Origin: Roseovarius spongiae | GTDB lineage: Bacteria; Pseudomonadota; Alphaproteobacteria; Rhodobacterales; Rhodobacteraceae | Assembly (NCBI RefSeq): GCF_003651245.1 | Contig: NZ_RAPE01000001.1 | Coordinates: forward strand, 682,001 to 746,000 | DNA: 64,000 bases | Direction of reading: 5' to 3' | Shown here: positions 26,911 to 37,105 of the stretch, one piece after another | Position numbering within the stretch: the first letter of the stretch is position 1 | Layout: every line of letters begins with the position of its first letter | Made by a program: the position numbers and the translations under genes | The notes under the pieces: generated by a model | Databases searched by the model: none | What the model was told of the DNA's origin: nothing | What the model saw: only the letters and a program-made list of their open reading frames with translations

Positions 26911-27657
26911 ATGAAACACTTGGCCTTCCTTCTCTGCCTGCTGCTTGCCGCCGCCGCGGCGGCGCCGCTCGCCGCGGGCGGGCGGGTGACGGTGTTCGCC
27001 GCCGCCTCGCTTCAGGGCGCGCTGGACGAGGTCGTCGCCGCATGGCCCGGAGAGGCCGCGATCTCCTACGGCGGCAGCGGCGCGATGGCCCGCCAGATCG
27101 CCCAGGGCGCGCCCGCCGACCTGGTCGTGTTGGCCAACGTGGACTGGATGGACTGGCTCGTCAGCGAAGGGTTGGTGACGCAGGCGTCGGTGGTGAACCT
27201 GCTGGGCAACCGGCTCGTTCTCGTCGGTCCCGCGGACAGCCCCGACCTGCAAGCGATAGACGCCGCGGCGCTGCTCGGGCGGCTGGATGGCGGGCGGTTG
27301 GCGATGGGCGAAACCCGCGGCGTCCCGGCGGGCATCTACGGGCGCGCCTGGCTTGAAGACGCGGGCCTCTGGGACGCCCTCGCGCCCCGCCTGGCCGAGA
27401 CCGAGAACGTGCGCGTCGCCCTCGCGCTCGTCGCGCGCAGCGAGGCGCCGCTCGGCGTGGTCTACGCCACCGACGCGCTGGCCGAACCGGGTGTGCGCAT
27501 CCTCTACGAGGCGCCCGAAGACCCGGCCATCCAGATCCTCTATCCCGCAGCACCCCTCACCACGGCGGGCAAAGAACTCTTCGCCCATCTCCGGACACCC
27601 GAGGCGGCGGCGATCTTCGCCCGCCACGGCTTCGCGCCGCCGGGCGCGGCGCCCTGA
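26911..27657 (+). CDS. modA: Molybdate ABC transporter substrate-binding protein
   Basis: A 248-residue periplasmic protein. A signal peptide covers roughly residues 1-22, followed by RVTVFAAASLQGALDEV and YGGSGAMARQIAQGAPADLVVLAN, the two oxyanion-binding segments of ModA. It delivers molybdate (or tungstate) to ModBC. The upstream frame from 26833 lacks a ribosome site and would spoil the signal peptide, so the ATG at 26911 is used. Its stop overlaps the modB start by one base. Confidence 0.95.
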   Translation: MKHLAFLLCLLLAAAAAAPLAAGGRVTVFAAASLQGALDEVVAAWPGEAAISYGGSGAMARQIAQGAPADLVVLANVDWMDWLVSEGLVTQASVVNLLGNRLVLVGPADSPDLQAIDAAALLGRLDGGRLAMGETRGVPAGIYGRAWLEDAGLWDALAPRLAETENVRVALALVARSEAPLGVVYATDALAEPGVRILYEAPEDPAIQILYPAAPLTTAGKELFAHLRTPEAAAIFARHGFAPPGAAP

Positions 27658-28343
27658 TGTTCGAACCGGCGGAATGGGCGGCGCTGGCGCTATCGCTCCG
27701 CGTGTCGCTCGTCGCCGTGCTGTGCAGCCTGCCGCCCGCCATCGCCATCGCATGGCTTCTCGCGCGGTGCCGCTTCTGGGGGCACGGGCTGCTCAGCGCG
27801 CTGGTGCACCTGCCGCTGGTCCTGCCGCCTGTCGTCACCGGTTACCTCTTGCTGCTGACCTTCGGGCGCAACGGCGCGGTGGGCGCCTTCCTCGCCGAGT
27901 GGGGCGTCGTCTTCGCCTTCCGCTGGACGGGCGCGGCGCTGGCGGCGGCGATCATGGGCTTTCCGCTCATGGTGCGCGCCATCCGTCTCTCGCTCGAGGC
28001 GGTCGATCCCCGGCTCGAGGCGGCGGCCTCCACGCTCGGCGCCGGACGCATCGCCACCTTCGCGCGCGTCACGCTGCCGCTCATCGCGCCCGGCATCCTC
28101 GCCGGCGCGGTGCTGGGCTTCGCCAAGGCGATGGGCGAATTCGGCGCGACCATCACATTCGTCGCCAACATCCCCGGGCAGACGCAGACATTGCCCTCGG
28201 CGATCTACGCCTTCCTCCAGACGCCGGGCGGCGAGGACAGCGCGCTGCGCCTCACACTGCTCGCGGTCGCGGTGGCGCTGGGGGCGGTCGTCGTCTCGGA
28301 ATGGCTGGCGAGGCGGGTCGCCCGCCGGGTGGGGCAGGCATGA
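27657..28343 (+). CDS. modB: Molybdate ABC transporter permease
   Basis: A 228-residue inner-membrane permease with about five to six helices. The coupling loop EAAASTLGAGRIATFARVTLP near 120-140 and the segment GFAKAMGEFGATITFVANI are characteristic of ModB/CysTW-type permeases. It overlaps modA by one base and modC by four (ATGA), so all three are translated together. Confidence 0.96.
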   Translation: MFEPAEWAALALSLRVSLVAVLCSLPPAIAIAWLLARCRFWGHGLLSALVHLPLVLPPVVTGYLLLLTFGRNGAVGAFLAEWGVVFAFRWTGAALAAAIMGFPLMVRAIRLSLEAVDPRLEAAASTLGAGRIATFARVTLPLIAPGILAGAVLGFAKAMGEFGATITFVANIPGQTQTLPSAIYAFLQTPGGEDSALRLTLLAVAVALGAVVVSEWLARRVARRVGQA

Positions 28344-29434
28344 CCCTCGCCGTGACGCTCGCCCACGCCTTCGGCGATTTCACGCTCGACGTGGGGTTCA
28401 AGGCGGGTCCGGGGGTAACCGCGCTCTTCGGGCCGTCGGGCGCGGGCAAGACCTCCATCGCGAACGCGGTCGCCGGGTTGTTCACGCCGCGCGAGGGGCG
28501 GATCGAGCTGGGCGGGCGGGTGCTGCTCGACACCGCCGCAAAGGTTAATATGTCTGCACATAAAAGACGGATCGGCGTCGTTTTCCAGGACGGGCGGCTG
28601 TTTCCGCATCTCGACGTGGCGGGCAATCTCGCCTTCGGCGCGCGCTACGCGCCGCGCGGCGCACCGGGGCCCGATCGCGCCGAAATCCTCGCTCTGCTCG
28701 GCATCGAAGAGCTGCTTTCGCGGCGTCCCGGCACGCTTTCGGGCGGAGAGAAACAGCGCGTCGCGCTGGCGCGCGCGCTGCTTGCCCGGCCAGAATTTCT
28801 CGTTATGGATGAGCCCCTTGCGGCACTTGACGGCCCGCGCAAGGACGATATCCTGCCCTATCTCGAAGGGCTGCGCGACCGCGCGCGCGTGCCGATCCTC
28901 TATGTCAGTCACTCGGTCTCCGAGATCGCGCGCCTCGCGGACCGCATCGTGGTGCTGCGCGAGGGGCGCGTCCTGCGCGCCGGACCGGTGGCCGACGTGC
29001 TGAGCGACCCCGAAATGGTCCCTCTCGTCGGCGTCCGCGAAGCGGGTTCGGTTTTCGAGGCGCAGGTGCTCGGGCATGATGCCGACGGGCTGAGCCGGCT
29101 TGGCGTGAGCGGCGGGACGTTAATCCTGCCGCGGGTCGATGCCGATCCGGGAAAACACATTCGTATCAGAGTGTTGGCGCAGGATGTTCTTCTGTCACTT
29201 GAGTCGCCGAAGGGGCTTTCGTCGCGCAACATTCTGCCGGTCAGGGTGGAGGCGCTGCACCAGGGCGCGGGGCCGGGCGTGGCGGTGTCGCTGCGTCTGG
29301 GCGAGGACCGGCTGCTGGCGCGCATCACGGCGCGTGCGGCCGCGGAGCTGGGCCTGCGCCCGGGGTTGGCCTGCCACGCGATCCTCAAGGCGACGGCGGT
29401 GCCGCGCGGGGACGTGGGCGCCGCGCATGAGTGA
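28340..29434 (+). CDS. modC: Molybdate ABC transporter ATP-binding protein
   Basis: A 364-residue ATPase: Walker A GPSGAGKTS near 31-39, Q-loop VVFQDGRLFPHL, signature LSGGEKQRVALARAL, Walker B LVMDEPLAALD, then a C-terminal molybdate-binding MOP domain (about 290-355, RNILPVRVEAL). The start at 28340 overlaps the modB stop. Codons around 28545-28570 and 29150-29200 are noticeably AT-richer than the rest of the gene. The transcript probably ends in the gap that holds a DnaA-box-like sequence and a UUCG-hairpin repeat. Confidence 0.95.
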   Translation: MTLAVTLAHAFGDFTLDVGFKAGPGVTALFGPSGAGKTSIANAVAGLFTPREGRIELGGRVLLDTAAKVNMSAHKRRIGVVFQDGRLFPHLDVAGNLAFGARYAPRGAPGPDRAEILALLGIEELLSRRPGTLSGGEKQRVALARALLARPEFLVMDEPLAALDGPRKDDILPYLEGLRDRARVPILYVSHSVSEIARLADRIVVLREGRVLRAGPVADVLSDPEMVPLVGVREAGSVFEAQVLGHDADGLSRLGVSGGTLILPRVDADPGKHIRIRVLAQDVLLSLESPKGLSSRNILPVRVEALHQGAGPGVAVSLRLGEDRLLARITARAAAELGLRPGLACHAILKATAVPRGDVGAAHE

Positions 29435-29456
29435 GGATGCGCTGAAGGATCGATGA

Positions 29457-29465
29457 TTATCCACA
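29457..29465 (+). other. Perfect DnaA-box 9-mer in intergenic gap
   Basis: TTATCCACA, the consensus DnaA box, occurs 23 bp after modC. I see no cluster of further boxes, AT-rich unwinding element or origin genes nearby, so this is at most a DnaA titration or regulatory site, and may be chance. Confidence 0.25.
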
Positions 29466-29541
29466 GATCTGACGGTCGTAATTGTCCGAATCCGATTATT
29501 GGCGAAAGCATCCTGCGCAATGGGGAAGGCGGAGTCTTCAT

Positions 29542-29575
29542 GCCTTCGGCGAGGATATTTTCCAGCAAGAAGAAG
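29542..29575 (+). repeat. UUCG-hairpin intergenic repeat, copy A
   Basis: GCCTTCGGCGAGGATATTT followed, four bases later, by GCAAGAAGAAG. The same two blocks, three bases apart, occur at 39197-39229. GCC-TTC-GGC can form a small C(UUCG)G-capped hairpin followed by an A/T-rich run, and both copies lie just downstream of rightward genes (modC and clpX). It may be a dispersed terminator or short repeat family. Confidence 0.55.
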
Positions 29576-29585
29576 GTTTACCGCG

Positions 29586-30553
<968 letters not shown>

Positions 30554-30557
<4 letters not shown>

Positions 30558-31525
30558 GCGGTGACCTCTTCTTCTGCGGTGAGGGGGTGGAAACAGGCGA
30601 CACCCCCTTCGAGCGGCGGCATCTCGGCGCGGCAGATGTCCGTCGCGCGCGGGCAGCGCGGGTTATAGGGGCAGCCCGCCGGCAGCGCGGTGATCGGCGG
30701 CATGGAGCCGGGGATCTGGTAGAGCCGCTGACCGCGTTCGGCGTTCTGCGGCAGCGCCTTCAGCAGCCCGGCGGAGTAGGGGTGCTTGGGCGCGTCGATG
30801 ATCTCGCGCGTGCGGCCCGTCTCGACGCATTTGCCGGCGTACATGATCATCAACCGCTGCGTCACCTCGGCCACGACGCCGAGGTCGTGGGTGATGAGTA
30901 TCAACGCCACGTGGTTCTCGCGGCAGAGCCGCAGGATCAGGGCCATGATTTCGGCCTGGATGGTCACGTCCAGCGCTGTGGTGGGTTCGTCCGCGATGAT
31001 GATCTCGGGGTCGGTCAGGAGCGCGATGGCGATCACCACGCGCTGGCGCAGTCCGCCCGAGAGTTCGTGCGGATAGGCGTCCATGCGGCTTTCGGCGGAG
31101 GGGATCGCGACGAGCTTCAGCTTCTCGACGCTGAGCTTGTGCGCCGCGCGGTCCGAGATGCGGCGATGCGCCTTCAGCGTCTCGATCATCTGCGTGCCGA
31201 TGGTCAGTACCGGGTTGAGCGTGACCATCGGGTCCTGGAAGATCATCGAGATCCGGTTGCCCCGGATGCGGCGCACCTTGCGGTCGGGCAGGTCGAGCAG
31301 GTTCTCGCCGTCGAAGGTGATCGCGCCCGCCGAGACCCGCCCCGGTTCGGCGATGAGGTTGAGGATCGCGAAGGCGAGCATCGACTTGCCGGCGCCGGAT
31401 TCGCCCACGACGCCAAGGCGCTCGCCCTTGTCGAGCGTGAGATCGACGCCCCGCAGGGCTTCGACCTCGTCGCTCTTGCCGCGCGGGAAGGCGACGCGCA
31501 GGTCGCGAACTTCGAGCAGGGCCAT
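30554..31525 (-). CDS. Peptide-type ABC transporter ATP-binding protein (DppD/OppD-like)
   Basis: A 323-residue ATPase starting [16 protein letters not shown]: Walker [10 protein letters not shown] near 40-48, signature [16 protein letters not shown], Walker [13 protein letters not shown]. The C-terminal cysteine cluster [19 protein letters not shown] marks the OppD class. The start codon overlaps the stop of the permease gene upstream by one base. The frame remains open far upstream, but those residues are a shadow of the permease. It pairs with the DppF-like ATPase. Confidence 0.93.
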
Positions 31526-32433
31526 CAGTCTTCTCCCCGGCGCAGTTTCGGATTGAGCACGTCGCGCATCCAGTCGCCCAGCAGGTTCAGCGCGAGGATC
31601 AGCGCGATCAGCACCAGCGCCGGGTAGAAGGTGATCCAGGTGCTGCCCGAGAACACGAACTCGAACCCCGAGCGGATGAGCGAGCCGAGCGAGGGCTTGT
31701 CGGTCGGCATGCCGAGGCCGAGGAAGGAAAGCGCCGCCTCCGTCATGATCGCCTCGGCCACCTGGATGGTCGAGATGACAAGCACCGGGGTGAGCGCGTT
31801 GGGCAGGATATGGCCCCACATCACCTTGCGCGCGGGCAGGCCGATGACGCGGGCGGCGTCGACGTATTCCTTGCCCTTCTCGCCCAGCACGGATGATCGC
31901 ACCGTGCGCGCGAATTTCGGCCATTCGGCTATGCCGATGATGAGGATCAGCATGAAGATGGCGTATTCGGCGTAGATGTTGGCGTCAAACGCCGCCTGGA
32001 ACAGCGCCAGCGCGATGATCGCGATCATCAGCGTGGAGAGCGACATCTGGATATCGGCGAGTCGCATCAGGAAGCTGTCGATCCACCCGCCCTTGTAGCC
32101 CGCCAGCAGCCCCAGCGTGATGCCGAGCACCGCCGACACCGTGACCGCGCCGATCCCGATCACGAGGCTGATTCCGGTGCCATACATGATCGTCGAGAGC
32201 ACGCCGCGGCCCTGCGCGTCTGTGCCAAGCAGGAAGCGGTCGTCGCCTCCGGGCCGCCAGCTGGGCGGCATTTCGCTGTCCATGATGTTGAGCTGCATCA
32301 GGTCGTAGGGGTTCTGCGGCGCGATAAGCGGCGCGAGGGCCGCCATCAGCACGAGGGCCAGCAGCACCACGCCCGCCCCGATCGCGACCGGATCGGCAAG
32401 AAAACGTCTGAGAACGCCGCGCCAGGTAATCAT
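31525..32433 (-). CDS. Peptide-type ABC transporter permease (DppC/OppC-like)
   Basis: A 302-residue permease. It has an N-terminal helix, the OppC N-domain segment MAALAPLIAPQNPYDLMQLN, DAQGRGVLSTIMYGTGISLVIG, and the EAA loop EYVDAARVIGLPARKVMWGHILPN, all in family order. About six helices are expected in the inner membrane. It overlaps the DppB-like gene by four bases and the DppD-like gene by one. Confidence 0.94.
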   Translation of the reverse strand: MITWRGVLRRFLADPVAIGAGVVLLALVLMAALAPLIAPQNPYDLMQLNIMDSEMPPSWRPGGDDRFLLGTDAQGRGVLSTIMYGTGISLVIGIGAVTVSAVLGITLGLLAGYKGGWIDSFLMRLADIQMSLSTLMIAIIALALFQAAFDANIYAEYAIFMLILIIGIAEWPKFARTVRSSVLGEKGKEYVDAARVIGLPARKVMWGHILPNALTPVLVISTIQVAEAIMTEAALSFLGLGMPTDKPSLGSLIRSGFEFVFSGSTWITFYPALVLIALILALNLLGDWMRDVLNPKLRRGED

Positions 32434-33416
32434 GATTTGGCTCCCGGCAGTTTCACCATCGGGTTGATCAGCGTGTAGATGAAATCAACGATGGTGTTCA
32501 CCACCACGAAGATGAAGCCGACGAAGATGATATAGGCGATGATGAGCGGCGTATCGACGCGGTTCACCGCCTCGAGAAACAGGAAGCCCATGCCGGGCCA
32601 CTGGAACACCGTTTCCGTCAGGATCGTGTAGGCGATCAGCGTGCCGATCATCAGACCCCCCACCGTCACCACCGGCAGAAGCGTGTTGCGGAAGGCGTGG
32701 ACGTAGCGGATGCGCGGAGTGCGCAGTCCCTTGGCCTTGGCGAACCGGACATAGTCGGTGCCCATCGCCTCCATCATCTCGGCCCGGATCAGGCGGATGA
32801 AGAGCGGAAGCATGATGGACGAGAGCGATATGCAGGGCAGCACCAGGTGCAGCAGACCATCCCAGGTGAGAAACCCGGTGTCCCAGCCCCAGGGCGTCAC
32901 GTAGACCTCGCCGCGCCCGAAGGCGGGCATCCAGCGCAGTTCAACCCCGAAGAGCCAGACCAGCAGGATCGCGGTCAGGAAGACCGGGACGGAAATGCCG
33001 AGGATCGACACCGACATGATGGTCTGCGTCAGCCACGAGTTGCGGTGGATCGCGCAGTAGATCCCCGCCGGGATCGACAGCGACAGGAAAATGAAGACCG
33101 ACCCGAGGACCAGCTCGAACGTCGCCGGGAACTTGGACAGGATCACGTCGAGCGCGGGGCGCTTGAAGAAGTAGGACGTGCCCAGATCGCCCTGCACCGC
33201 GTTGCCGAGAAAGCGGAAATACTGCACGAAGAACGGATCGTTGAGGCCGAGCTGTTCGCGCAGCGCCTGGCGTTCGGCCTCGGACACGGACTGGCCGACG
33301 AGTTCGCGCAGCGGATCGCCGAGATGGCCCTGGATGGAAAAGCCGATCAGCGAGATCACGAACATCACGATCACCGCCTGAATGCTGCGTCGGATGAGAA
33401 AGGCGAGGATGTGCAT
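32430..33416 (-). CDS. Peptide-type ABC transporter permease (DppB/OppB-like)
   Basis: A 328-residue permease starting MHILAFLIRRSIQAVIVMFVISLIGF, with the periplasmic segment GDPLRELVGQSVSEAERQALREQLGL and the EAA loop DYVRFAKAKGLRTPRIRYVHAFRN. This is the OppB class, pairing with the DppC-like subunit. The frame is open to 33482, but the ATG at 33416 puts the first helix at the N-terminus as in the family. A strong hairpin separates it from the binding-protein gene. Confidence 0.93.
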   Translation of the reverse strand: MHILAFLIRRSIQAVIVMFVISLIGFSIQGHLGDPLRELVGQSVSEAERQALREQLGLNDPFFVQYFRFLGNAVQGDLGTSYFFKRPALDVILSKFPATFELVLGSVFIFLSLSIPAGIYCAIHRNSWLTQTIMSVSILGISVPVFLTAILLVWLFGVELRWMPAFGRGEVYVTPWGWDTGFLTWDGLLHLVLPCISLSSIMLPLFIRLIRAEMMEAMGTDYVRFAKAKGLRTPRIRYVHAFRNTLLPVVTVGGLMIGTLIAYTILTETVFQWPGMGFLFLEAVNRVDTPLIIAYIIFVGFIFVVVNTIVDFIYTLINPMVKLPGAKS

Positions 33417-33528
33417 CGGCGCGATATGTCTCTGGCGGTTGCTGGAGGCGGGCCGCGCGGGGGGCCCGATCCGTGGGCTCATAGGGCCGGCGACGGTTCC
33501 GGGTCAAGCCCGGGACGGGCAGGCGGGG

Positions 33529-33554
33529 GACGGGCCGGATCGCGCCGGCCCGTC
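33529..33554 (-). terminator. Perfect 10-bp hairpin after the peptide-type binding-protein gene
   Basis: GACGGGCCGG (33529-33538) and CCGGCCCGTC (33545-33554) pair perfectly around a six-base loop. It lies 8 bp after the binding-protein stop on the minus strand and before the DppB-like gene. It probably reduces read-through into the permeases and stabilises the binding-protein message. Confidence 0.62.
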
Positions 33555-33562
33555 CAGGTTTC

Positions 33563-35101
33563 TCATTTCTCGATTACGAGGTCGCCGAGATAGGGGAAGT
33601 TCATCACGTTGAGCACCGGAGCGATGTCCACGCCCTTGCGCGCGGCCCAGGCCAGGTCCTGCCAGTGAAGCGGGACAAAGGCGGCGTCGTCATAGAGAAT
33701 CTTCTCGACGTTCTGCAGGTCCTGCGCGCGCTTCTCCTGGTCGGTTTCGGTCAGGGATGCGATGGTCAGCTCGTCCACCTCGGGGTTGGAGTAGCCGCCC
33801 GAGTTGTACTGCCCGCGTCCGGTGTCCGCGTCCGGCGTCATGTTGAGGAACTCGAAGAAGTTGGCCGAATCCTCGGTGTCCGAATGCCAGCCGATCATCA
33901 GCATGTCCGCGGCGCGTTCATCGAATTTGGGCCAGTATTGCGCCTTGGGCATGGTAGTCAGATCAACGGTGATGTTGATTTGGGACAGCATGGCCGCCGC
34001 CGCTTCGCAAATCTTGAAATCATTCACGTAGCGGTTGTTGGGGCACATCATCGAGACGTTGAAGCCGTTTTCATAGCCCGCTTCCTTCATCAGTTCGCGC
34101 GCCTTGGCGACGTCGAAACGCGGGGTGAGGTCGGGATTGTGCCCGACATAGCCCTTGGGCGAGTTCTGCGCCGCGACGGTGCCGAAGCCCTTCATGATCT
34201 TCTCGACGATGCCCTCGTTGTTGATGGCGTTGACGATGGCCATGCGCACCTTGGGATCGGCCAGCGCCTCGTTGCGGTTGCCGTTCATCTGCAGGGTGAT
34301 GATGCGCGTGCCGCTCATGGTGACGAGTTCGGTGTTCTCGTCCGCCTTGATCCGGTCGAGATCCGTGGGCGGCACCGGGGCGATGAAGTCAACGTCGCCT
34401 GCCAGCAGGGCGGCGACGCGCGTCGGCGCCTCCTTGATCGGGGTCAGGATCGCGGTCTGCACGTTGCCGGGGCTGTCCGCGTCCCAGTAGTCGGGATTGC
34501 GCTTGAAGACGGTCTTCACGCCTTGTTCACGCGATTCGATGGTGAAGGGGCCGGTCCCCGAGATATTCGTTGAGGCGAAGCTGTCGCCGTGCTTGACGAT
34601 CTCGTCGCCGCCTTCCTCGTAGAACTTCTTGTCCATCGGGAACACGTAGGTCGCGGTGTTCAGGATCAGCGGGCTTGGCCCGTCGGTCTTGACCTCGACG
34701 GTGTAGTCGTCGATCGCCTCGGCCGAGGTCCAGCCGGCGAAGATGCCCTTGAAGTCGGGCGATTCTTTCAGGCGCTCGATCGTGTAGACCACGTCTTCGG
34801 CGGTCATCTCGTTGCCCGAGTGGAACTTGACGCCTTCGCGCAGCTTGAAGCGCATGGTGGTGTCGTCGACCCGCTCCCATTCGGTGGCGAGGCGGGGATC
34901 GAAGCCGAGATCCTTGTTCCAGCGCACCAGCGGGTCAAAGACCATGTGGCTGAGCTGGAGCGTGCCGCCCGAGAGCTGCTCGTGCGGGTCGAGCGACACC
35001 GGGTCGGCGTCGTAGGCGAAGTTCAGCGTCTGCGCCGAGGCGAGCCCCGTTGCGCCGAGCATGATCGCCGTGGCGGTTGCTAGGGTGCGAAGTGTTTTCA
35101 T
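33563..35101 (-). CDS. Peptide-type ABC transporter substrate-binding protein
   Basis: A 512-residue periplasmic family 5 (DppA/OppA) protein. The signal peptide covers residues 1-24 (ending LASA), followed by QTLNFAYDADPVSLDPHEQLSGGTLQLSHMVFD and the WERVDDTTMRFKLREGVKFHSGNEMTAEDVVYTIER signature, read in pieces. It begins the leftward transporter operon; GGGAGACAC precedes the ATG at 35101. Family 5 proteins bind peptides, glutathione, opines or sugars, so the ligand stays open. Confidence 0.94.
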   Translation of the reverse strand: MKTLRTLATATAIMLGATGLASAQTLNFAYDADPVSLDPHEQLSGGTLQLSHMVFDPLVRWNKDLGFDPRLATEWERVDDTTMRFKLREGVKFHSGNEMTAEDVVYTIERLKESPDFKGIFAGWTSAEAIDDYTVEVKTDGPSPLILNTATYVFPMDKKFYEEGGDEIVKHGDSFASTNISGTGPFTIESREQGVKTVFKRNPDYWDADSPGNVQTAILTPIKEAPTRVAALLAGDVDFIAPVPPTDLDRIKADENTELVTMSGTRIITLQMNGNRNEALADPKVRMAIVNAINNEGIVEKIMKGFGTVAAQNSPKGYVGHNPDLTPRFDVAKARELMKEAGYENGFNVSMMCPNNRYVNDFKICEAAAAMLSQINITVDLTTMPKAQYWPKFDERAADMLMIGWHSDTEDSANFFEFLNMTPDADTGRGQYNSGGYSNPEVDELTIASLTETDQEKRAQDLQNVEKILYDDAAFVPLHWQDLAWAARKGVDIAPVLNVMNFPYLGDLVIEK

Positions 35102-35319
35102 GAAGTGTCTCCCTGGTTTGCCGGGCGCTGTCACGCGCGAATAGGCGTAATGGCCCCTGCACGGGTGAAGCGTAGACGCGATCGGCCCACGGTGTAAAGC
35201 CCGCCTTCCGTCGCGTCATGGCTCGCGAAGGCCCGCGCCGCAGGTCATTGACCACCGGAGCGGCGGCGAATACTGATCAAAATCGTCGGAATAAGGGGCA
35301 CCGGAATGGGAACGCACGA

Positions 35320-36978
35320 TTGACCGAGAAGGTGATCTACGGGCTGGCCTGGGCCGTCGCGATCCTCTGCGTCGCGCCGATCTTCGCTGCTGCTGCGGCG
35401 GCGTGGACGGGGGATCTGCAGACCTGGAAGGTCATTCTCGCCTCGGTGCTGCCGCGCTACACGGCCAACACGCTGGCGCTGGTCGTGCTGGTCGGCGGCG
35501 GCGCCGCGGTGATCGGCACGGCGACGGCGTGGCTGGTGACGGTCTATCGCTTCCCCGGCGTCCGCCTGCTCGAGGTGGCGCTGGCGTTGCCGCTGGCCTT
35601 TCCGGCCTACGTGCTGGCCTATGCCTACACCTCGCTTCTGGATCATCCCGGCCCGGTGCAGACGATGCTGCGCGAGGTGACGGGATGGGGCCCGCGCGAC
35701 TACTGGTTTCCAGAGATACGCAGCCTGGGCGGCGCTGCGCTGATGCTGGTGATCGTGCTCTATCCTTACGTCTACCTGCTGGCGCGGGCGTCGTTCCGCC
35801 AGCAAAGCTCGAACGCCTTTCTCGTGGCGCGCACGCTCGGGAACAGCCCCGGCGCGGCGTTCTGGCGCGTGGCGTTGCCGATGGCGCGCCCCGCGATCGT
35901 CGGCGGCACGCTGCTGGTCATCATGGAGACCATCGCCGATTTCGGCACCGTCGCCTTCTTCAACGTGCAGACCTTCGCGACCGGCATCTACCAGGCGTGG
36001 TTCTCACTCGGGGATCGGGCGGCGGCGGCGCAACTCTCGCTCTGCCTGCTGAGCTTCGCGCTCCTGCTGGCGGGGCTCGAGCGTGCGCAGCGGGGCCGCG
36101 CCCGCCGGGCGGGACGCGGCGGAGCGCGATTCGAGGCGCTGGCCAAGCCGCGTCTGACGGGCCTGCGCGGCTGGGGCGCGACCGCGCTCTGCCTCGTGCC
36201 GGTGCTGCTGGGCTTTGTCATCCCGGTGATCATGCTGGGGCACATGGCGTGGGGATCGGGGCAGAGCCTGCTTGATCCGCGCTATCTCGGCTTCATACGC
36301 AATTCGGTGGTGCTGGCGGGCGTGGCGGCGGGGCTGACGGTGCTGGGCGCGATCCTGATCGGGTTTCGCGCGCGCACCCGGCCCGGGCGCACCTCGCGGC
36401 TGCTGCTTGTCGGGGCCGGGCTCGGCTACGCGGTGCCCGGCGGGGTCATCGCGGTGGGGCTGATGGTGCCGTTGGCCGCGCTCGACAACTACATCGACGC
36501 GGTGATGGAGGCGCGATTCGGGATCAGCACCGGGCTGCTGATCACCGGCTCGATCTGGCTGATGGTGATGGCCTACATGGTGCGTTTCATCGCCGCCGCG
36601 CTCAACGCCTACGACAGCGGCATGGCGACGGTGCCGATGCATTACGACGCCATCGCGCGCAGCCTGGGGCAGGGGGCGCCGAAACTGCTCTGGCGGGTGC
36701 ATCTGCCGGTCGCGCGGACGAGCGTGCTGACCGCGCTGCTGATCGTCTTCGTCGACGTGATGAAGGAACTGCCGGCGACGCTGATCCTGCATCCGTTCAA
36801 CTTCCAGACGCTGGCGGTGCAGGCCTATCGGCTGGCCGCGGACGAGCGCCTGGCCGAAGCGGCCGTGCCCTCGCTGGCGCTGGTGGCGTTCGGGCTGGTC
36901 CCGGTGGCGCTGCTCTGCCGCACCATCGGGCGCGAGACGGCCGAGCCCGACCGCATCGCCGCGCCGGCGCCGGGGTGA
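35320..36978 (+). CDS. Iron(III)-type ABC transporter permease (FbpB/SfuB-like, two fused modules)
   Basis: A protein of about 552 residues with roughly twelve membrane helices and two permease modules. The EAA-like loops NAFLVARTLGNSPGAAFWRVALP and DAIARSLGQGAPKLLWRVHLP lie near residues 165-190 and 440-465. This is the FbpB architecture. The first rightward ATG is at 35218 but would add a charged 34-residue leader. TTG at 35320, seven bases after GGAATGGGAA, puts a helix at the start, so I favour it. No fbpA or fbpC gene is nearby. Confidence 0.85.
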   Translation: MTEKVIYGLAWAVAILCVAPIFAAAAAAWTGDLQTWKVILASVLPRYTANTLALVVLVGGGAAVIGTATAWLVTVYRFPGVRLLEVALALPLAFPAYVLAYAYTSLLDHPGPVQTMLREVTGWGPRDYWFPEIRSLGGAALMLVIVLYPYVYLLARASFRQQSSNAFLVARTLGNSPGAAFWRVALPMARPAIVGGTLLVIMETIADFGTVAFFNVQTFATGIYQAWFSLGDRAAAAQLSLCLLSFALLLAGLERAQRGRARRAGRGGARFEALAKPRLTGLRGWGATALCLVPVLLGFVIPVIMLGHMAWGSGQSLLDPRYLGFIRNSVVLAGVAAGLTVLGAILIGFRARTRPGRTSRLLLVGAGLGYAVPGGVIAVGLMVPLAALDNYIDAVMEARFGISTGLLITGSIWLMVMAYMVRFIAAALNAYDSGMATVPMHYDAIARSLGQGAPKLLWRVHLPVARTSVLTALLIVFVDVMKELPATLILHPFNFQTLAVQAYRLAADERLAEAAVPSLALVAFGLVPVALLCRTIGRETAEPDRIAAPAPG

Positions 36979-37021
36979 GGCGTGCGCGACGCGGCGGCGC
37001 CCCACAAAACCCGCGCATCCT

Positions 37022-37048
37022 CTTGCAGCCCCTTGGGCGCGCCACTAA
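37022..37048 (+). promoter_or_regulatory. Possible heat-shock (sigma-32-type) promoter of clpP
   Basis: CTTGCAG at 37022-37028 and CCACTAA at 37042-37048, spaced by 13 bases, resemble the CTTG...CCCAT pattern of RpoH promoters, and clpP is a classic RpoH target. Just downstream are two small dyads, CTAAG/CTTAG (37045-37059) and GATCC/GGATC (37065-37079). The -10 match is imperfect. Confidence 0.33.
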
Positions 37049-37105
37049 GACTCCCTTAGGATCTGATCCGGTAAGGATCGGACGCGAAACAGCAGGCAGG
37101 CGGAT

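Noticed and set aside
29429..29455. Nine-codon frame MSEDALKDR overlapping the end of modC
   Set aside because: It is too short to call; no ribosome site or conserved start is visible, although it could be the stub of a lost gene.
29457..29465. DnaA box TTATCCACA as evidence for a replication origin
   Set aside because: It is a single box without a cluster, AT-rich unwinding region or origin-associated genes; a 9-mer can arise by chance in 64 kb.
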